A DNA stretch of 64,000 nucleotides from Burkholderia sp. USMB20 (GCF_000949135.2 NZ_JTAN02000014.1:62001-126000); one strand, 5' to 3'. Numbered from the stretch's first letter, positions 53,650-62,194 are shown. The notes: generated from the sequence alone by a model not told the origin. Translations and numbers: made by a program.

Positions 53650-53904
53650 ATGGGTAATGGACTCAAGGTGGTAGTGCTCGGGGCTTCGGCTCGTATCCGT
53701 GCGGCCATGCGTGCGCTGGTGAACCCGGTCTGCGAGTGCGCCAATATCTACCCGGCGGGCCGCATCCCGCACGCGGCCGCGCCGACTGCCCACACGATTT
53801 CGCTCGCGCTCGATACGGCAGAGGCTGAAGCCTCGCTCAAGCGCATCCGCGCACAGATCGAGGTTGCGATCCGCCGCGCAAGCAAGCTGAAGGGGGCGGC
53901 ATGA
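53650..53904 (+). CDS. Hypothetical phage protein, first gene of late module
   Basis: An 84-residue protein: MGNGLKVVVLGASARIRAAM, NPVCECANIYPAGRIPHAAA, then a helix LDTAEAEASLKRIRAQIEVA. GAAGGG lies 8-9 bp upstream. The stop overlaps the next ATG (53901-53904). The family is not recognised. Confidence 0.6.
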   Translation: MGNGLKVVVLGASARIRAAMRALVNPVCECANIYPAGRIPHAAAPTAHTISLALDTAEAEASLKRIRAQIEVAIRRASKLKGAA

Positions 53905-54146
53905 GCACCCGTCCTGCCAACGCCCCGGCCGTGCTCGTCCGTGTCGATGGCGAAACCTTGACGCATGGCCAGCCTCTGACCGGGCTGCTGCTCATTAGAC
54001 ACGACGGCCACACGTATGGAACGGATATCCGCATCGGTGCAGAGCACAACGGTTCTCTGTGCTACCCGGCGCTCGATTGGCGTCTGCTCGATGATCGGTG
54101 CGACGAAGAGGTGAGCAATGGGTCGACTCAAGACGCTCCCGTCTAA
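53901..54146 (+). CDS. Hypothetical phage protein
   Basis: An 81-residue protein: RPANAPAVLVRVDGETLTHG, QPLTGLLLIRHDGHTYGTDI, SLCYPALDWRLLDDRCDEEV. A strand-rich small protein with no recognised motif. It overlaps the HNH gene by 29 bp in another frame. Confidence 0.6.
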   Translation: MSTRPANAPAVLVRVDGETLTHGQPLTGLLLIRHDGHTYGTDIRIGAEHNGSLCYPALDWRLLDDRCDEEVSNGSTQDAPV

Positions 54147-54513
54147 GCTGAAGGCCGCGCCGTCCCGTGTGCAGACGATCACGGGCGGCTCGTGGCGTGG
54201 CACACGGACGACAGCAGCGGCACGAGGCTACGGCGCTGACTGGCGCCGCCTGCGTGCTGCTCACCTGCTGGCGCATCCCCACTGCGTGTTCTGCCTTCGC
54301 GACTACGACATGGCGGGTCTGTCGCCTGCCGACGTGATCCTTACCTGTGCAGAGCGCGGCCTTGTCGAGCCGATCGGCACCATTGGCGATCACATCGTTC
54401 CGCACCAGGGCAACGATCGCCTGCGGCTCGACCCGCGAAACGTTCAGACCCTGTGCAAACCGCATCACGACGGAGAGAAGGCGCAGGCCGAGCGCGCTGC
54501 CGGATACCGATAG
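54118..54513 (+). CDS. HNH endonuclease (head-packaging type)
   Basis: A 131-residue HNH nuclease. GYGADWRRLRAAHLLAHPHC and VFC begin the zinc pair (CxxC), GDHIVPHQGNDRLRLDPRN holds the first His and Asn, and VQTLCKPHHDGEKA holds the second zinc pair and catalytic His. In HK97-type phages the HNH protein is encoded beside terminase and assists cos cleavage by TerL. Here it lies 225 bp before TerS, the usual position, so a packaging role is favoured over homing. Confidence 0.9.
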   Translation: MGRLKTLPSKLKAAPSRVQTITGGSWRGTRTTAAARGYGADWRRLRAAHLLAHPHCVFCLRDYDMAGLSPADVILTCAERGLVEPIGTIGDHIVPHQGNDRLRLDPRNVQTLCKPHHDGEKAQAERAAGYR

Positions 54514-54737
54514 CGCGGTGCCGTGCAGGGTCGGTCGACGGGCCTTAAACCGCACCTTAACAGGCCGTGAACACGCGCACGCGCGACCGCGCATATCCAT
54601 AAAAACCCAATGAAATCAATGGATTGCGATCGCGGGCGATGCTTGGGGGCGGGGGTATCGAAAGTTTTCGGGGAAAAACCGCGAAGACCGACCGCTCCCG
54701 CACGCGGGGATTTTTTACCCCTTTTGAGGATTTGTTA
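54514..54737. other. Candidate cos region between HNH and terminase genes
   Basis: A 224-bp non-coding gap in an otherwise gapless module, the usual place of cos in HK97-type phages. It contains GGGGGCGGGGGTATCG (about 54645-54660), A/T-rich blocks (ATGAAATCAATGG, TTTTCGGGGAAAAA, GGGGATTTTTTACCCC) and the TerS ribosome-binding site GAGG. The cut site itself cannot be read from sequence alone. Confidence 0.4.
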
Positions 54738-55274
54738 ATGGCGTTAACAGCGAAAAAGCGCCTGTTTGCCGATGCCGTTATCGCCGGAAAGTCCAATAAG
54801 GATGCGGCTTTGGCGGCTGGCTACAGCGCTAAAACGGCTGCTCAGTCGGGGTCTCGCCTTGTTAAAGACCCCGATGTTAAAAGGTACCTCGCCAAGCGAC
54901 GGGGGGAGGCGAAGGTGACCCCGGGTGATGTCCCTGATACCCCGGAGGCGGCGAAGGCGAAGGACGCGGCTAAGAGGGCTGCTGCTGCTGCGACTCGGGC
55001 GGCGAATGCTGCTGCGGCAGCAGGATTCAATCTCGATTCGCTGCTGACGTTCAAAGACCCGCGCGATTTTCTGCTGGCGACCATGAACGACGCGGAGACA
55101 GAACAGAAGCTACGCGTGCAGGCTGCGTCTGTGCTGATGCCCTACGTGCATGCGAAGAAGGGTGAGGGCGGGAAGAAGGATGCCCGTGACGAAGCGGCGA
55201 AAGCGGCGGCGTCGAAGTTCGGGGGCGCACCGCCAGCGCCGCGACTGGCGGCAACTGGAGGGCGAAAGGTTTGA
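54738..55274 (+). CDS. Terminase small subunit
   Basis: A 178-residue DNA-recognition subunit. The N-terminal helix-turn-helix region MALTAKKRLFADAVIAGKSN, KDAALAAGYSAKTAAQSGSR, LVKDPDVKRYLAKRR is the terminase_2-type pattern. An Ala-rich coiled central helix (AKAKDAAKRAAAAATRAANA) follows, and the C terminus contains RDFLLATMNDAETEQKLRVQ, an oligomer-contact helix. ATG 54738 has GAGG 10 bp upstream. The stop overlaps the TTG start of TerL (55271-55274). Confidence 0.9.
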   Translation: MALTAKKRLFADAVIAGKSNKDAALAAGYSAKTAAQSGSRLVKDPDVKRYLAKRRGEAKVTPGDVPDTPEAAKAKDAAKRAAAAATRAANAAAAAGFNLDSLLTFKDPRDFLLATMNDAETEQKLRVQAASVLMPYVHAKKGEGGKKDARDEAAKAAASKFGGAPPAPRLAATGGRKV

Positions 55275-57022
55275 CCCCGGAGCAACAAGCGACAGTGCTC
55301 GAATGGACGACCTCGTGCGTCGATTGGGGCCAGCGCCTGAAGGAAGGCCGGACGATCATTCCGCCGCCGATCTTTCCCGAAGAGGCAGAGTACGCGCTGT
55401 CGATTTTCAAGGAACTGAAGATCGTTGACGCGCCGGGTTCGCCTACGTTCGGTGAGGCCAGCGCGGAATGGGTGTTCGACCTCGTGGCGTCGATCTTTGG
55501 CGCATACGACCGGGCGAATAACCGACGCCTGATTACCGAATGGTTCGTGTGCCTGCCGAAGAAGAACAGTAAATCGACGCTGGCCGCCGGGATCATGATG
55601 ACGGCCATGCTCGTGAACCAACGCCAGTCGGCTGAATTCGTGATCCTGGCGCCGACGATCGAAGTCGCGGGCAACAGCTTCGCGCCGTCGCGCGACATGG
55701 TGAAGCACGAGCCGGAGCTAGAGCCGATCTTTCAGGTGCAAACGCACCTGAAGACGATCACGCACCTAGTGAGCGGGGCAACGCTCAAGGTAGTGGCCGC
55801 TGACGCCAACACAGTGTCGGGCAAGAAATCGGTCGGCACGCTCGTTGACGAGCTATGGCTGTTCGGCAAGATGGCGGCCGCCGAAGACATGCTACGGGAA
55901 GCCACGGGCGGGCTGGCGTCGCGCACGGAAGGCTTCGTCATCTACCTCACAACCATGTCCAACGAACCGCCGGCCGGCGTGTTCGCGAAGAAGCTGCGAT
56001 ATGCGCGCGATGTGCGCGACGGGCTGGTGAATGACCCGCAATTCGTCCCCGTGATCTACGAGCACCCGGTCGACCTCGTGAAGTCGAAGGCTCACCTTGA
56101 AGTCGAGAATCTGGCGATGGTGAACCCGAATTTCGGGTACAGCGTCGACCAGAGCTTTCTGGAGCGGGAGTATCGGAAGGCGAAGGAAGAGGGCGAAGAA
56201 TCGTTCCGTGGCTTTCTCGCGAAGCATGCGAACGTGGAAATCGGCCTTGCCCTGCGTTCCGATCGCTGGATCGGTGCCGACTATTGGGAGGGCAGCGCAT
56301 GCGCCCGCGCCCTGTCCGTGGACGAACTGATTGAAGTCTGCGAAGTGATTTCTGTTGGGATCGACGGCGGCGGCCTAGACGACCTGCTCGGGCTGTCTCT
56401 GGTCGGCCGCATCAAGGGTACGCGCGATTGGCTCGCGTGGTGCCACGCATGGGCCGCGCCGTCGGTGCTCGAACGCCGGAAGGAAATCGTGACAGTGCTG
56501 CGCGATTTCGAGAAGGACGGAGACCTAACGATGATTAAGCGACCGGGCGCTCAGATTGGCGAAGTCGTGGATATCGTGAAGCGTGTCTATGATGCGAACC
56601 TGTTGGACAAGGTGGGTCTTGACCCGGCCGGTGTCGGGGCGATTCTCGACGCGCTGGCCGTGGCGAAGATTCCTGAGGAACAGATTTGCGCGGTCTCGCA
56701 GGGATGGAAACTGAGCGGCGCGATTCGGGTAACGCAGGATCGCATCAGCTTCGCATGCGGCAACGTAGCGGCGGAAGGTGAGGATCCGGTCGAAGGCTCG
56801 CTTATGCACGACGGTTCGCGCCTGATGGCGTGGTGCGTCGGGAACGCCCGGGTCGTGCCGGTCGGCAATGCCTTCAACGTGACCAAACAGGCGTCAGGCT
56901 CGGCCAAGATTGACGCCCTTATGGCGCTGTTCAACGCGGTCTCGCTGATGATGTTGAACCCTGAAGCGAAGATGAAATCGGTGTACGAGACGCGGGGCGT
57001 CCGTCGCCTTGGATGGAGGTAA
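55271..57022 (+). CDS. Terminase large subunit
   Basis: A 583-residue packaging motor of the HK97-type terminase_1 family. ATPase: Walker A-like PKKNSKST (about 96-103), Walker B GTLVDELWLFG, coupling motif VIYLTTMSN. RNase-H-like nuclease: VGIDGGGLDDLLGLSLV (first Asp), GLDPAGVGAILDAL and the final block with ASGSAKIDALMALFNA. The TTG start at 55271 makes a TTGA overlap with terS and has AAAGG upstream. It cuts concatemers at cos and pumps DNA into the prohead. Confidence 0.95.
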   Translation: MTPEQQATVLEWTTSCVDWGQRLKEGRTIIPPPIFPEEAEYALSIFKELKIVDAPGSPTFGEASAEWVFDLVASIFGAYDRANNRRLITEWFVCLPKKNSKSTLAAGIMMTAMLVNQRQSAEFVILAPTIEVAGNSFAPSRDMVKHEPELEPIFQVQTHLKTITHLVSGATLKVVAADANTVSGKKSVGTLVDELWLFGKMAAAEDMLREATGGLASRTEGFVIYLTTMSNEPPAGVFAKKLRYARDVRDGLVNDPQFVPVIYEHPVDLVKSKAHLEVENLAMVNPNFGYSVDQSFLEREYRKAKEEGEESFRGFLAKHANVEIGLALRSDRWIGADYWEGSACARALSVDELIEVCEVISVGIDGGGLDDLLGLSLVGRIKGTRDWLAWCHAWAAPSVLERRKEIVTVLRDFEKDGDLTMIKRPGAQIGEVVDIVKRVYDANLLDKVGLDPAGVGAILDALAVAKIPEEQICAVSQGWKLSGAIRVTQDRISFACGNVAAEGEDPVEGSLMHDGSRLMAWCVGNARVVPVGNAFNVTKQASGSAKIDALMALFNAVSLMMLNPEAKMKSVYETRGVRRLGWR

Positions 57023-57026
57023 AACG

Positions 57027-58325
57027 ATGGGGATTTTCGACCGCTTCCGCTCTCGGGCTGCGTCGAGGCCTGCGACGGTGCGCGTTGAGCCGGCTGTGCG
57101 GGCTTCAGTGGCACCGGGTGGGGGCGATGCGTTCGACGGCTTGGACGATCCGCGCCTGCTCGAATACATGCGGCGCGGCGAGTACGACGGCGGCGACCTG
57201 TACGGCGAGCGGCGGCTCAAAAATATGGCGCTGCTGCGGTGCGTGACGCTTATCAGCAACTCGATCGGCATGATGCCGGTGAACCTCATGGCGAGCGACA
57301 AAACGCGCGCCGTGCAGGAAAGCAACCCGGCGCACAAACTGCTGCGCGGCAAGCCGAACACGTGGCAGACGCCGTCCGAATTGAAGACGCTCGTTACTAT
57401 GCACGCGCTGCTCGATGGGAACGGGTACGCGCGGGTAGTCAGGTCCCCGATAGATGATAAGCCGATCGCGATCATCCCGTGCCGGCGACACAGCACGTCA
57501 CCGCGCATGCTGCCAGGTTTCGAGCTGGTGTATCAGCACGTCGACATGTTCGGAAAATCGGTGACGCTGCCGGCGCGCGACGTCTTGCACCTGCGTGACG
57601 TGACGCTCGACGGCATTCACGGAATCAGCCGTCTGAGGCTCGGTCATCGCGCACTCGATCTTGCCGAGTCGACAGAGAAGGCTACCGCGAACCTGTTTAA
57701 ACGTGGCGTGATGGCAGCGGGCGCGATCGAGGTAACTGGCGCCCTGTCCGATCAGGCATACGAGCGCATGAAGACCTCGATCGAAGAGGATCACGGCGGT
57801 GCCGACAACTTCGCATCGTGGTTCGTGCTCGAAGAAGGGGCGAAGGCCAACCCGTTCTCGACAAAGGCTACGGACGCGCAGCAGATCGACAACCGGAACC
57901 ATCAGATCGAGGAAATCGCGCGCATGTACGGGGTGCCGCGACCGCTGCTGATGATGAGTGACACGTCGTGGGGATCGGGCATCGAGCAGCTTGCAATCTT
58001 CTTCATTCAGTACGGTTTGGCGCCCTGGTTCGTCAAGTGGGAAGAGGCACTTTCTCGTGTCATGCTCACGGACGCACAGGCCAACCGGCTGATGTACAAA
58101 TTCGATGAGTCGATGCTGTTGCGCGGCACGCTCAACGATCAAGCCGCGTTCTTTAGCAAGGCGCTCGGCGCTGGTGGTTCCGCTCCTTGGATGAGTCAAA
58201 ACGAAGTACGTGAGGCGATGGACTATCCGCGATCCGCCGATCCTGTGGCAGACCAACTCCGCAACCCCATGACACAGAAGCCGCAAGGCAAGGAAAACAC
58301 GAATGACGTTGCTCTCGCTGCCTGA
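57027..58325 (+). CDS. Portal protein (HK97 gp3-like)
   Basis: A 432-residue portal subunit; twelve copies form the DNA entry channel of the capsid. Typical blocks: MALLRCVTLISNSIGMMPVN, PNTWQTPSELKTLVTMHALL, ARDVLHLRDVTLDGIHGISR, EIARMYGVPRPLLMMSDTSW and SGIEQLAIFFIQYGLAPWFV. ATG 57027 (MGIFDRF) is used. Its 3' end overlaps the protease start by 23 bp. Copy 4 of the GTTTAAACGT motif lies within it. Confidence 0.95.
   Translation: MGIFDRFRSRAASRPATVRVEPAVRASVAPGGGDAFDGLDDPRLLEYMRRGEYDGGDLYGERRLKNMALLRCVTLISNSIGMMPVNLMASDKTRAVQESNPAHKLLRGKPNTWQTPSELKTLVTMHALLDGNGYARVVRSPIDDKPIAIIPCRRHSTSPRMLPGFELVYQHVDMFGKSVTLPARDVLHLRDVTLDGIHGISRLRLGHRALDLAESTEKATANLFKRGVMAAGAIEVTGALSDQAYERMKTSIEEDHGGADNFASWFVLEEGAKANPFSTKATDAQQIDNRNHQIEEIARMYGVPRPLLMMSDTSWGSGIEQLAIFFIQYGLAPWFVKWEEALSRVMLTDAQANRLMYKFDESMLLRGTLNDQAAFFSKALGAGGSAPWMSQNEVREAMDYPRSADPVADQLRNPMTQKPQGKENTNDVALAA
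57695..57704 (+). repeat. GTTTAAACGT motif, copy 4 of 5
   Basis: Inside the portal gene, within the codons for Leu-Phe-Lys-Arg; followed by GG. Confidence 0.5.
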
Positions 58326-59163
58326 AATCCGGGCTGAAGAAATGATGAAGGGTGCGCGCCCGACGCTGCGTGAAGACGCTGTTGCGCGATGGAACCCCGA
58401 AGTGCAGATGGCCGTAAACGCTGCCGATGCGAACGCAACGATCAGCATGTACGGCCAGATCGGGGAGACGTGGGACGGAACCGGGATCACGAGCAATCGG
58501 ATCGCAGCCGCGCTGCGAAACGTCGGCGCTGGCAAGGACGTTGTCGTGAATATCAACTCTCCCGGCGGAGATTTTTTCGAGGGTGTTGCGATCTACAATT
58601 TGCTCCGCCAACACGATGCGCATGTGACGGTCAACATCATGTCTCTCGCGGCGTCGGCAGCGTCAGTAGTCGCGATGGCCGGCGATGTGATCAACATCGG
58701 TGAGGGCGCATTCCTGATGATCCACAACGCTTGGTCCGTGGTCGTCGGGAATCGCAACGACCTGAAGGACGCGGCAAAGACGCTCGGCCGTTTCGATGAT
58801 GCGATGGCGAGCCTCTACGCGAAGCGGACGGGTATGAGCAAGTCCGACGCACAGGTGCTGATGGACAAAGAAAGCTGGATCGGTGCCGACGACGCTGTAA
58901 AGCAAGGATTCGCTACCGGGACGCTCGGAACCGTCGTGTCGACCGCGAGCAAGGGCAACAAGAATGCCCGTGCACTCGCACTGGTCGAGGCATCGCTCAC
59001 GAACGGAGGTTACTCCGCCGCAGAGCGACGCGAAGTGCTTGCGAAACTGTCGGGGGCAACCCTCGACGCTGCACCCGCACAGGCGCAGTCGCAGAACGCA
59101 GTTGAAGGCGCGTCCGATGTGGCTGCGTCGCTGCAAAACCTGATTAATTTGATGGGGGGGTAA
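58303..59163 (+). CDS. ClpP-like prohead protease
   Basis: A 286-residue S14-type head maturation protease. Active-site blocks: VVNINSPGGDFFEGVAIYNL (oxyanion loop), MSLAASAASVVAMAGD (nucleophile Ser), GAFLMIHNAWSVVVG (His) and the later MDKESWIGADDAVKQG (Asp). It removes the scaffold domain of the capsid protein and internal proteins. The C-terminal 70 residues are Ala/Gln-rich and could interact with the capsid precursor. It starts within the portal gene and ends 5 bp before the capsid gene. Confidence 0.94.
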   Translation: MTLLSLPEIRAEEMMKGARPTLREDAVARWNPEVQMAVNAADANATISMYGQIGETWDGTGITSNRIAAALRNVGAGKDVVVNINSPGGDFFEGVAIYNLLRQHDAHVTVNIMSLAASAASVVAMAGDVINIGEGAFLMIHNAWSVVVGNRNDLKDAAKTLGRFDDAMASLYAKRTGMSKSDAQVLMDKESWIGADDAVKQGFATGTLGTVVSTASKGNKNARALALVEASLTNGGYSAAERREVLAKLSGATLDAAPAQAQSQNAVEGASDVAASLQNLINLMGG

Positions 59164-59168
59164 GAAGT

Positions 59169-60467
59169 ATGGCGAAGACGATCACGATCGCAGCTGCACT
59201 GGCTGCTGCTGCGGGCATTCTGGCGGCCGGCCCGAGTCACGCGAAGCCGACGCGCGGTATGGTCGCGGTGCGCGCTGACGCTGCGAGCCTGTCGACCATC
59301 AAGGCTCTGATCGAAAGCGTGAACACGACGTTCGCGCAGTACAAGGCGGAGAACGATAAGGCGATCGCGGAGATCAAGGCGAAGGGCGGCGCGCACGAGG
59401 ACACGGTGCGCAAGGTCGAAGAGATGAGCAACGACGTGTCGACCATTCAGGCTGCAATCGACAAGATGGCGATCCAGATGGCGGGCGGCCTCGGCGGCGG
59501 CGAAGGTCGGGTGCGTGACCGCGAGTACAGCGACGCGTTTTCGGCGCACATCAAGCGCGGCGACGTGTCGGCATCGCTGAACAAGGGCGTCGCGGAAGAA
59601 GGCGGTTACCTGTCCCCGATCGAGTGGGATCGCACGATCACGGACAAGCTGGTGCTGGTCTCGCCCATGCGTCAAATCTGCCGCGTGCAGCCGACGGGAA
59701 AGGCTGCGTATTCGAAGCTGTTCAACATGCGTGGCACGGAATCGGGCTGGGTCGGCGAAGAGGACGAGCGCCCGAACACCGCTACGGCGGGGTTCAAGTC
59801 GCTGACGTACAAGACGGGCGAAATCTACGCGAATCCGTCGGCTACCCAGCAAATGCTGGACGACTCGGAAATCGACCTCGAAGCGTGGCTCGCGGCCGAA
59901 GTCGAACTCGAATTCGCGCGTCAGGAAGGCATCGGCTTCCTGTCGGGTACGGGCGACAAGAAGCCGACCGGACTGCTCACGTACATCGAGGGCAATGCGA
60001 ACGCGAACGCGCACCCGCTCGGCGCGATCCCGGCCGTCGTGTCGGGCGATGCGAACACGATCACCGCAGACTCGATCTACGACGTGATCTATGACCTTCC
60101 GTCGATCTTCACGCAGAACGCTCGATTCACGATGAACCGCACGACGCAGGGCAAGGTTCGCAAGCTGAAGGACGGCATGGGTCAGTACCTCTGGCAACCG
60201 TCGCTCGTCGCTGGTCAGCCGTCGACGCTGGCAGGCTACGCGATCACGGAACTGCCGGACATGCCGGACGTTGCGGCCGGCGCGACCCCGATCATGTTCG
60301 GCGACTTCATGCGCGGCTATCTGATCAACGATCGCGTCGGTGTCCGTGTCCTGCGTGACCCGTACACCAACAAGCCGAACGTCTCGTTCTACACGACGAA
60401 GCGCGTCGGCGGTGGTCTGCTCACGCCGGAAGTGTTCCGCGCGCTGAAGGTCGGCGCAGCGGGTTAA
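59169..60467 (+). CDS. Major capsid protein (HK97 gp5-like)
   Basis: A 432-residue HK97-fold precursor. Residues about 40-110 are a helical delta/scaffold domain (ALIESVNTTFAQYKAENDKA, IAEIKAKGGAHEDTVRKVEE), and the mature coat starts near 115. Conserved coat blocks: NKGVAEEGGYLSPIEWDRTI, SPMRQICRVQPTGKAAYSKL, YANPSATQQMLDDSEIDLEA, WLAAEVELEFARQEGIGFLS and FGDFMRGYLINDRVGVRVLR. The first 25 residues (MAKTITIAAALAAAAGILAA ... SHA) look like a Sec signal peptide, unusual for a cytosolic assembly protein; it would be removed with the delta domain. Confidence 0.95.
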   Translation: MAKTITIAAALAAAAGILAAGPSHAKPTRGMVAVRADAASLSTIKALIESVNTTFAQYKAENDKAIAEIKAKGGAHEDTVRKVEEMSNDVSTIQAAIDKMAIQMAGGLGGGEGRVRDREYSDAFSAHIKRGDVSASLNKGVAEEGGYLSPIEWDRTITDKLVLVSPMRQICRVQPTGKAAYSKLFNMRGTESGWVGEEDERPNTATAGFKSLTYKTGEIYANPSATQQMLDDSEIDLEAWLAAEVELEFARQEGIGFLSGTGDKKPTGLLTYIEGNANANAHPLGAIPAVVSGDANTITADSIYDVIYDLPSIFTQNARFTMNRTTQGKVRKLKDGMGQYLWQPSLVAGQPSTLAGYAITELPDMPDVAAGATPIMFGDFMRGYLINDRVGVRVLRDPYTNKPNVSFYTTKRVGGGLLTPEVFRALKVGAAG

Positions 60468-60469
60468 TC

Positions 60470-60479
60470 GTTTAAACGT
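60470..60479 (+). repeat. GTTTAAACGT motif, copy 5 of 5
   Basis: Intergenic, 3 bp after the capsid gene stop. With flanks it is CGTTTAAACG, a 10-bp palindrome. Confidence 0.5.
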
Positions 60480-60523
60480 GGTGGGCGGCTCAGAACATGG
60501 CCGTCTATCACTCAGGAATACTA

Positions 60524-60706
60524 ATGGGTAATTTTGCGAAGAAGTGGAGGGGCGTCCCCAAGGGGGGCATTTACCCCGTGCAGTACGTTCCCGGCGACGA
60601 GTGTCCGGATGAGCTGGAAGGTGCGGCGGCAGAGGCCGGCGTGCTGGAAGGCATGGACAAGCCGGCAATCAGCCAGCCTGCCCCGACGCGCGGCCGCGGG
60701 AAGTAG
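60524..60706 (+). CDS. Small protein between capsid and connector genes
   Basis: A 60-residue protein: MGNFAKKWRGVPKGGIYPVQ, YVPGDECPDELEGAAAEAGV, ending in TRGRGK. ATG 60524 has AGGA 6 bp upstream; an in-frame ATG at 60497 is an alternative. The position corresponds to short head genes found after the coat gene in many HK97-like phages. Its stop is 3 bp before the connector gene. Confidence 0.65.
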   Translation: MGNFAKKWRGVPKGGIYPVQYVPGDECPDELEGAAAEAGVLEGMDKPAISQPAPTRGRGK

Positions 60707-60709
60707 TCG

Positions 60710-61054
60710 ATGCCGCTCGTTGACCTGAATTTAGCGATCAAGTTCGTGCGTCAGGATGAGGGGATCGAGGACGATGTTATTCAGGTGCTTTTGGACGCGG
60801 CAACTCAGTCCGCCGTCGACTACCTCAATCGCGACGTGTACGAGGACGACGATGCGCTCGCACTGGCTGTCACAGAGAATCGCGCAGGCCCGCATGCGAT
60901 GGTCATCAACGGCGCGATCCGTGCCGCGATCCTCAAGGCATGCGCGGAGTTGTATGCGAATCGCGAAGAGACGTACGCGGCGACGAAAATCGGCAAAGTC
61001 CCATTCAATGCGCAAGACCTGTTGCGACCGCACCGAATCGTCCAGGGGGTCTAA
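60710..61054 (+). CDS. Head-tail connector protein (HK97 gp6-like)
   Basis: A 114-residue helical protein: VDLNLAIKFVRQDEGIEDDV, IQVLLDAATQSAVDYLNRDV, INGAIRAAILKACAELYANR. This is the phage_connect_1/gp6-like pattern; such proteins form the ring below the portal. The TAA stop is immediately followed by the GTG of the next gene. Confidence 0.88.
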   Translation: MPLVDLNLAIKFVRQDEGIEDDVIQVLLDAATQSAVDYLNRDVYEDDDALALAVTENRAGPHAMVINGAIRAAILKACAELYANREETYAATKIGKVPFNAQDLLRPHRIVQGV

Positions 61055-61396
61055 GTGACGCTTCGCGCAGGGTCTTTGAACCGTAGGGTCATGATCGAGG
61101 CCCGGAACGATAAGCCGGACGTGTACGGCGATCCGGGCAAAAGTTGGGTGCCGGTCGGGTCGGGCGATGTTTGGGCGTCGATCAAGGTTCTGTCGGGGAT
61201 TGCGTCGGTGAAGGCCGATGCAGAAATCAGCGAAATTCGTGCCAGTATCAGACTTCGGTTTCGGGCGGATTTGCGAGCCGGGATGCGCGTCACAGAGCGC
61301 GGCACCGGCGCAACGTTCGATGTGAAGGCGGTACTGCCCGATCTTGAGGGACGGGAATACGTCGATCTCGTCTGTTTAGGGGTACGAAGTGGCTGA
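61055..61396 (+). CDS. Head-tail joining/adaptor protein (SPP1 gp16-like)
   Basis: A 113-residue beta-barrel adaptor: LRAGSLNRRVMIEARNDKPD, VYGDPGKSWVPVGSGDVWAS, IKVLSGIASVKADAEISEIR and REYVDLVCLG. This is the standard head-tail adaptor pattern (N-terminal G-L-x-x-R-V-x-I, then W-x-x-V/W-A). GTG 61055 follows the previous stop without a gap. It probably forms the stopper ring. Confidence 0.9.
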   Translation: MTLRAGSLNRRVMIEARNDKPDVYGDPGKSWVPVGSGDVWASIKVLSGIASVKADAEISEIRASIRLRFRADLRAGMRVTERGTGATFDVKAVLPDLEGREYVDLVCLGVRSG

Positions 61397-61736
61397 TGCA
61401 GAACAAATTGTTGCGGTAGCGCTCAGAGCGCTTGAATTCACTGTGTACCCGGATGAGGCCCCGATGGGGGCTGCATTCCCGTACATCGTATATCAGGCGG
61501 TAGGCGGGCAGGACGTGACGGATCTAGACAACGATCCGGACACGTTGCAGAACCAACGCGTTCAAGTCGCGGTGTGGTCGAAAAGCAAGGCGGAGTCCAT
61601 CCGCATGATGCAGGACGCACGACGTGTGCTGATGGGTGCAGGAGCAAAGCCGCTCGGCGCGCCGATCAGCGTGTATGAGACGGATGAGCGTGTTTCCGGC
61701 CGCCGACTCGATTTTTCAATCTGGTATCTGGAGTAA
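61389..61736 (+). CDS. Tail completion/terminator protein (DUF3168-like)
   Basis: A 115-residue protein: IVAVALRALEFTVYPDEAPM, FPYIVYQAVGGQDVTDLDND, QNQRVQVAVWSKSKAESIRM and RLDFSIWYLE. The PYIVY/RVQVxVWSK pattern is that of DUF3168 proteins such as HK97 gp10/lambda gpU-class tail terminators. GTG 61389 has AGGGG 6 bp upstream and overlaps the previous gene by 8 bp. Confidence 0.88.
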   Translation: MADAEQIVAVALRALEFTVYPDEAPMGAAFPYIVYQAVGGQDVTDLDNDPDTLQNQRVQVAVWSKSKAESIRMMQDARRVLMGAGAKPLGAPISVYETDERVSGRRLDFSIWYLE

Positions 61737-61738
61737 AT

Positions 61739-62194
61739 ATGGCAGGCAAGAACGTCGCGGTGAACGCGCAACATTCGCAGGTGTTCGTGGACACGAGCGA
61801 TCAGGCGGACGGCGGCGCCCCGGTTTGGACGCAGGTGAAGGGCATGAAGAGTCTTTCGGGTTTCGACGGCTCGGCCGCCGATATCGACACGACCGACATG
61901 GATTCGACGGCGAAGGAAAAAATGCCGGGCCTGATGGACAACGGCACGTTCACGATCGAGGTCAACCGCAACCTCACGGACCCGGGCCAAGCCGCGCTGC
62001 TCGCGATGCAGAAGTCGCAGGAAATCCGCGCGTTCAAGCTCGTGTACCCGGACAAGACGGCCGACGGTTTCGACGCCTACGTGTCGACGTTCCCGATCAA
62101 CGGCGGTGTCGACGCGGTGATGACGGCCCAAATCAAGCTCACGATCACGGGCGACGTCGTTCCGCTGGATTCGGCCGGCAACCCGGCCCCGTAA
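61739..62194 (+). CDS. Major tail tube protein
   Basis: A 151-residue tail tube protein: KNVAVNAQHSQVFVDTSDQA, WTQVKGMKSLSGFDGSAADI, DTTDMDSTAKEKMPGLMDNG and TFTIEVNRNLTDPGQAALLA. The DTTDxDSxAKExxPGL stretch is the hallmark of siphophage tube proteins of the lambda gpV/HK97 gp13 type. Highest-quality ribosome-binding context of the tail genes is expected; here GGAG precedes the ATG by 5 bp. Confidence 0.93.
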   Translation: MAGKNVAVNAQHSQVFVDTSDQADGGAPVWTQVKGMKSLSGFDGSAADIDTTDMDSTAKEKMPGLMDNGTFTIEVNRNLTDPGQAALLAMQKSQEIRAFKLVYPDKTADGFDAYVSTFPINGGVDAVMTAQIKLTITGDVVPLDSAGNPAP

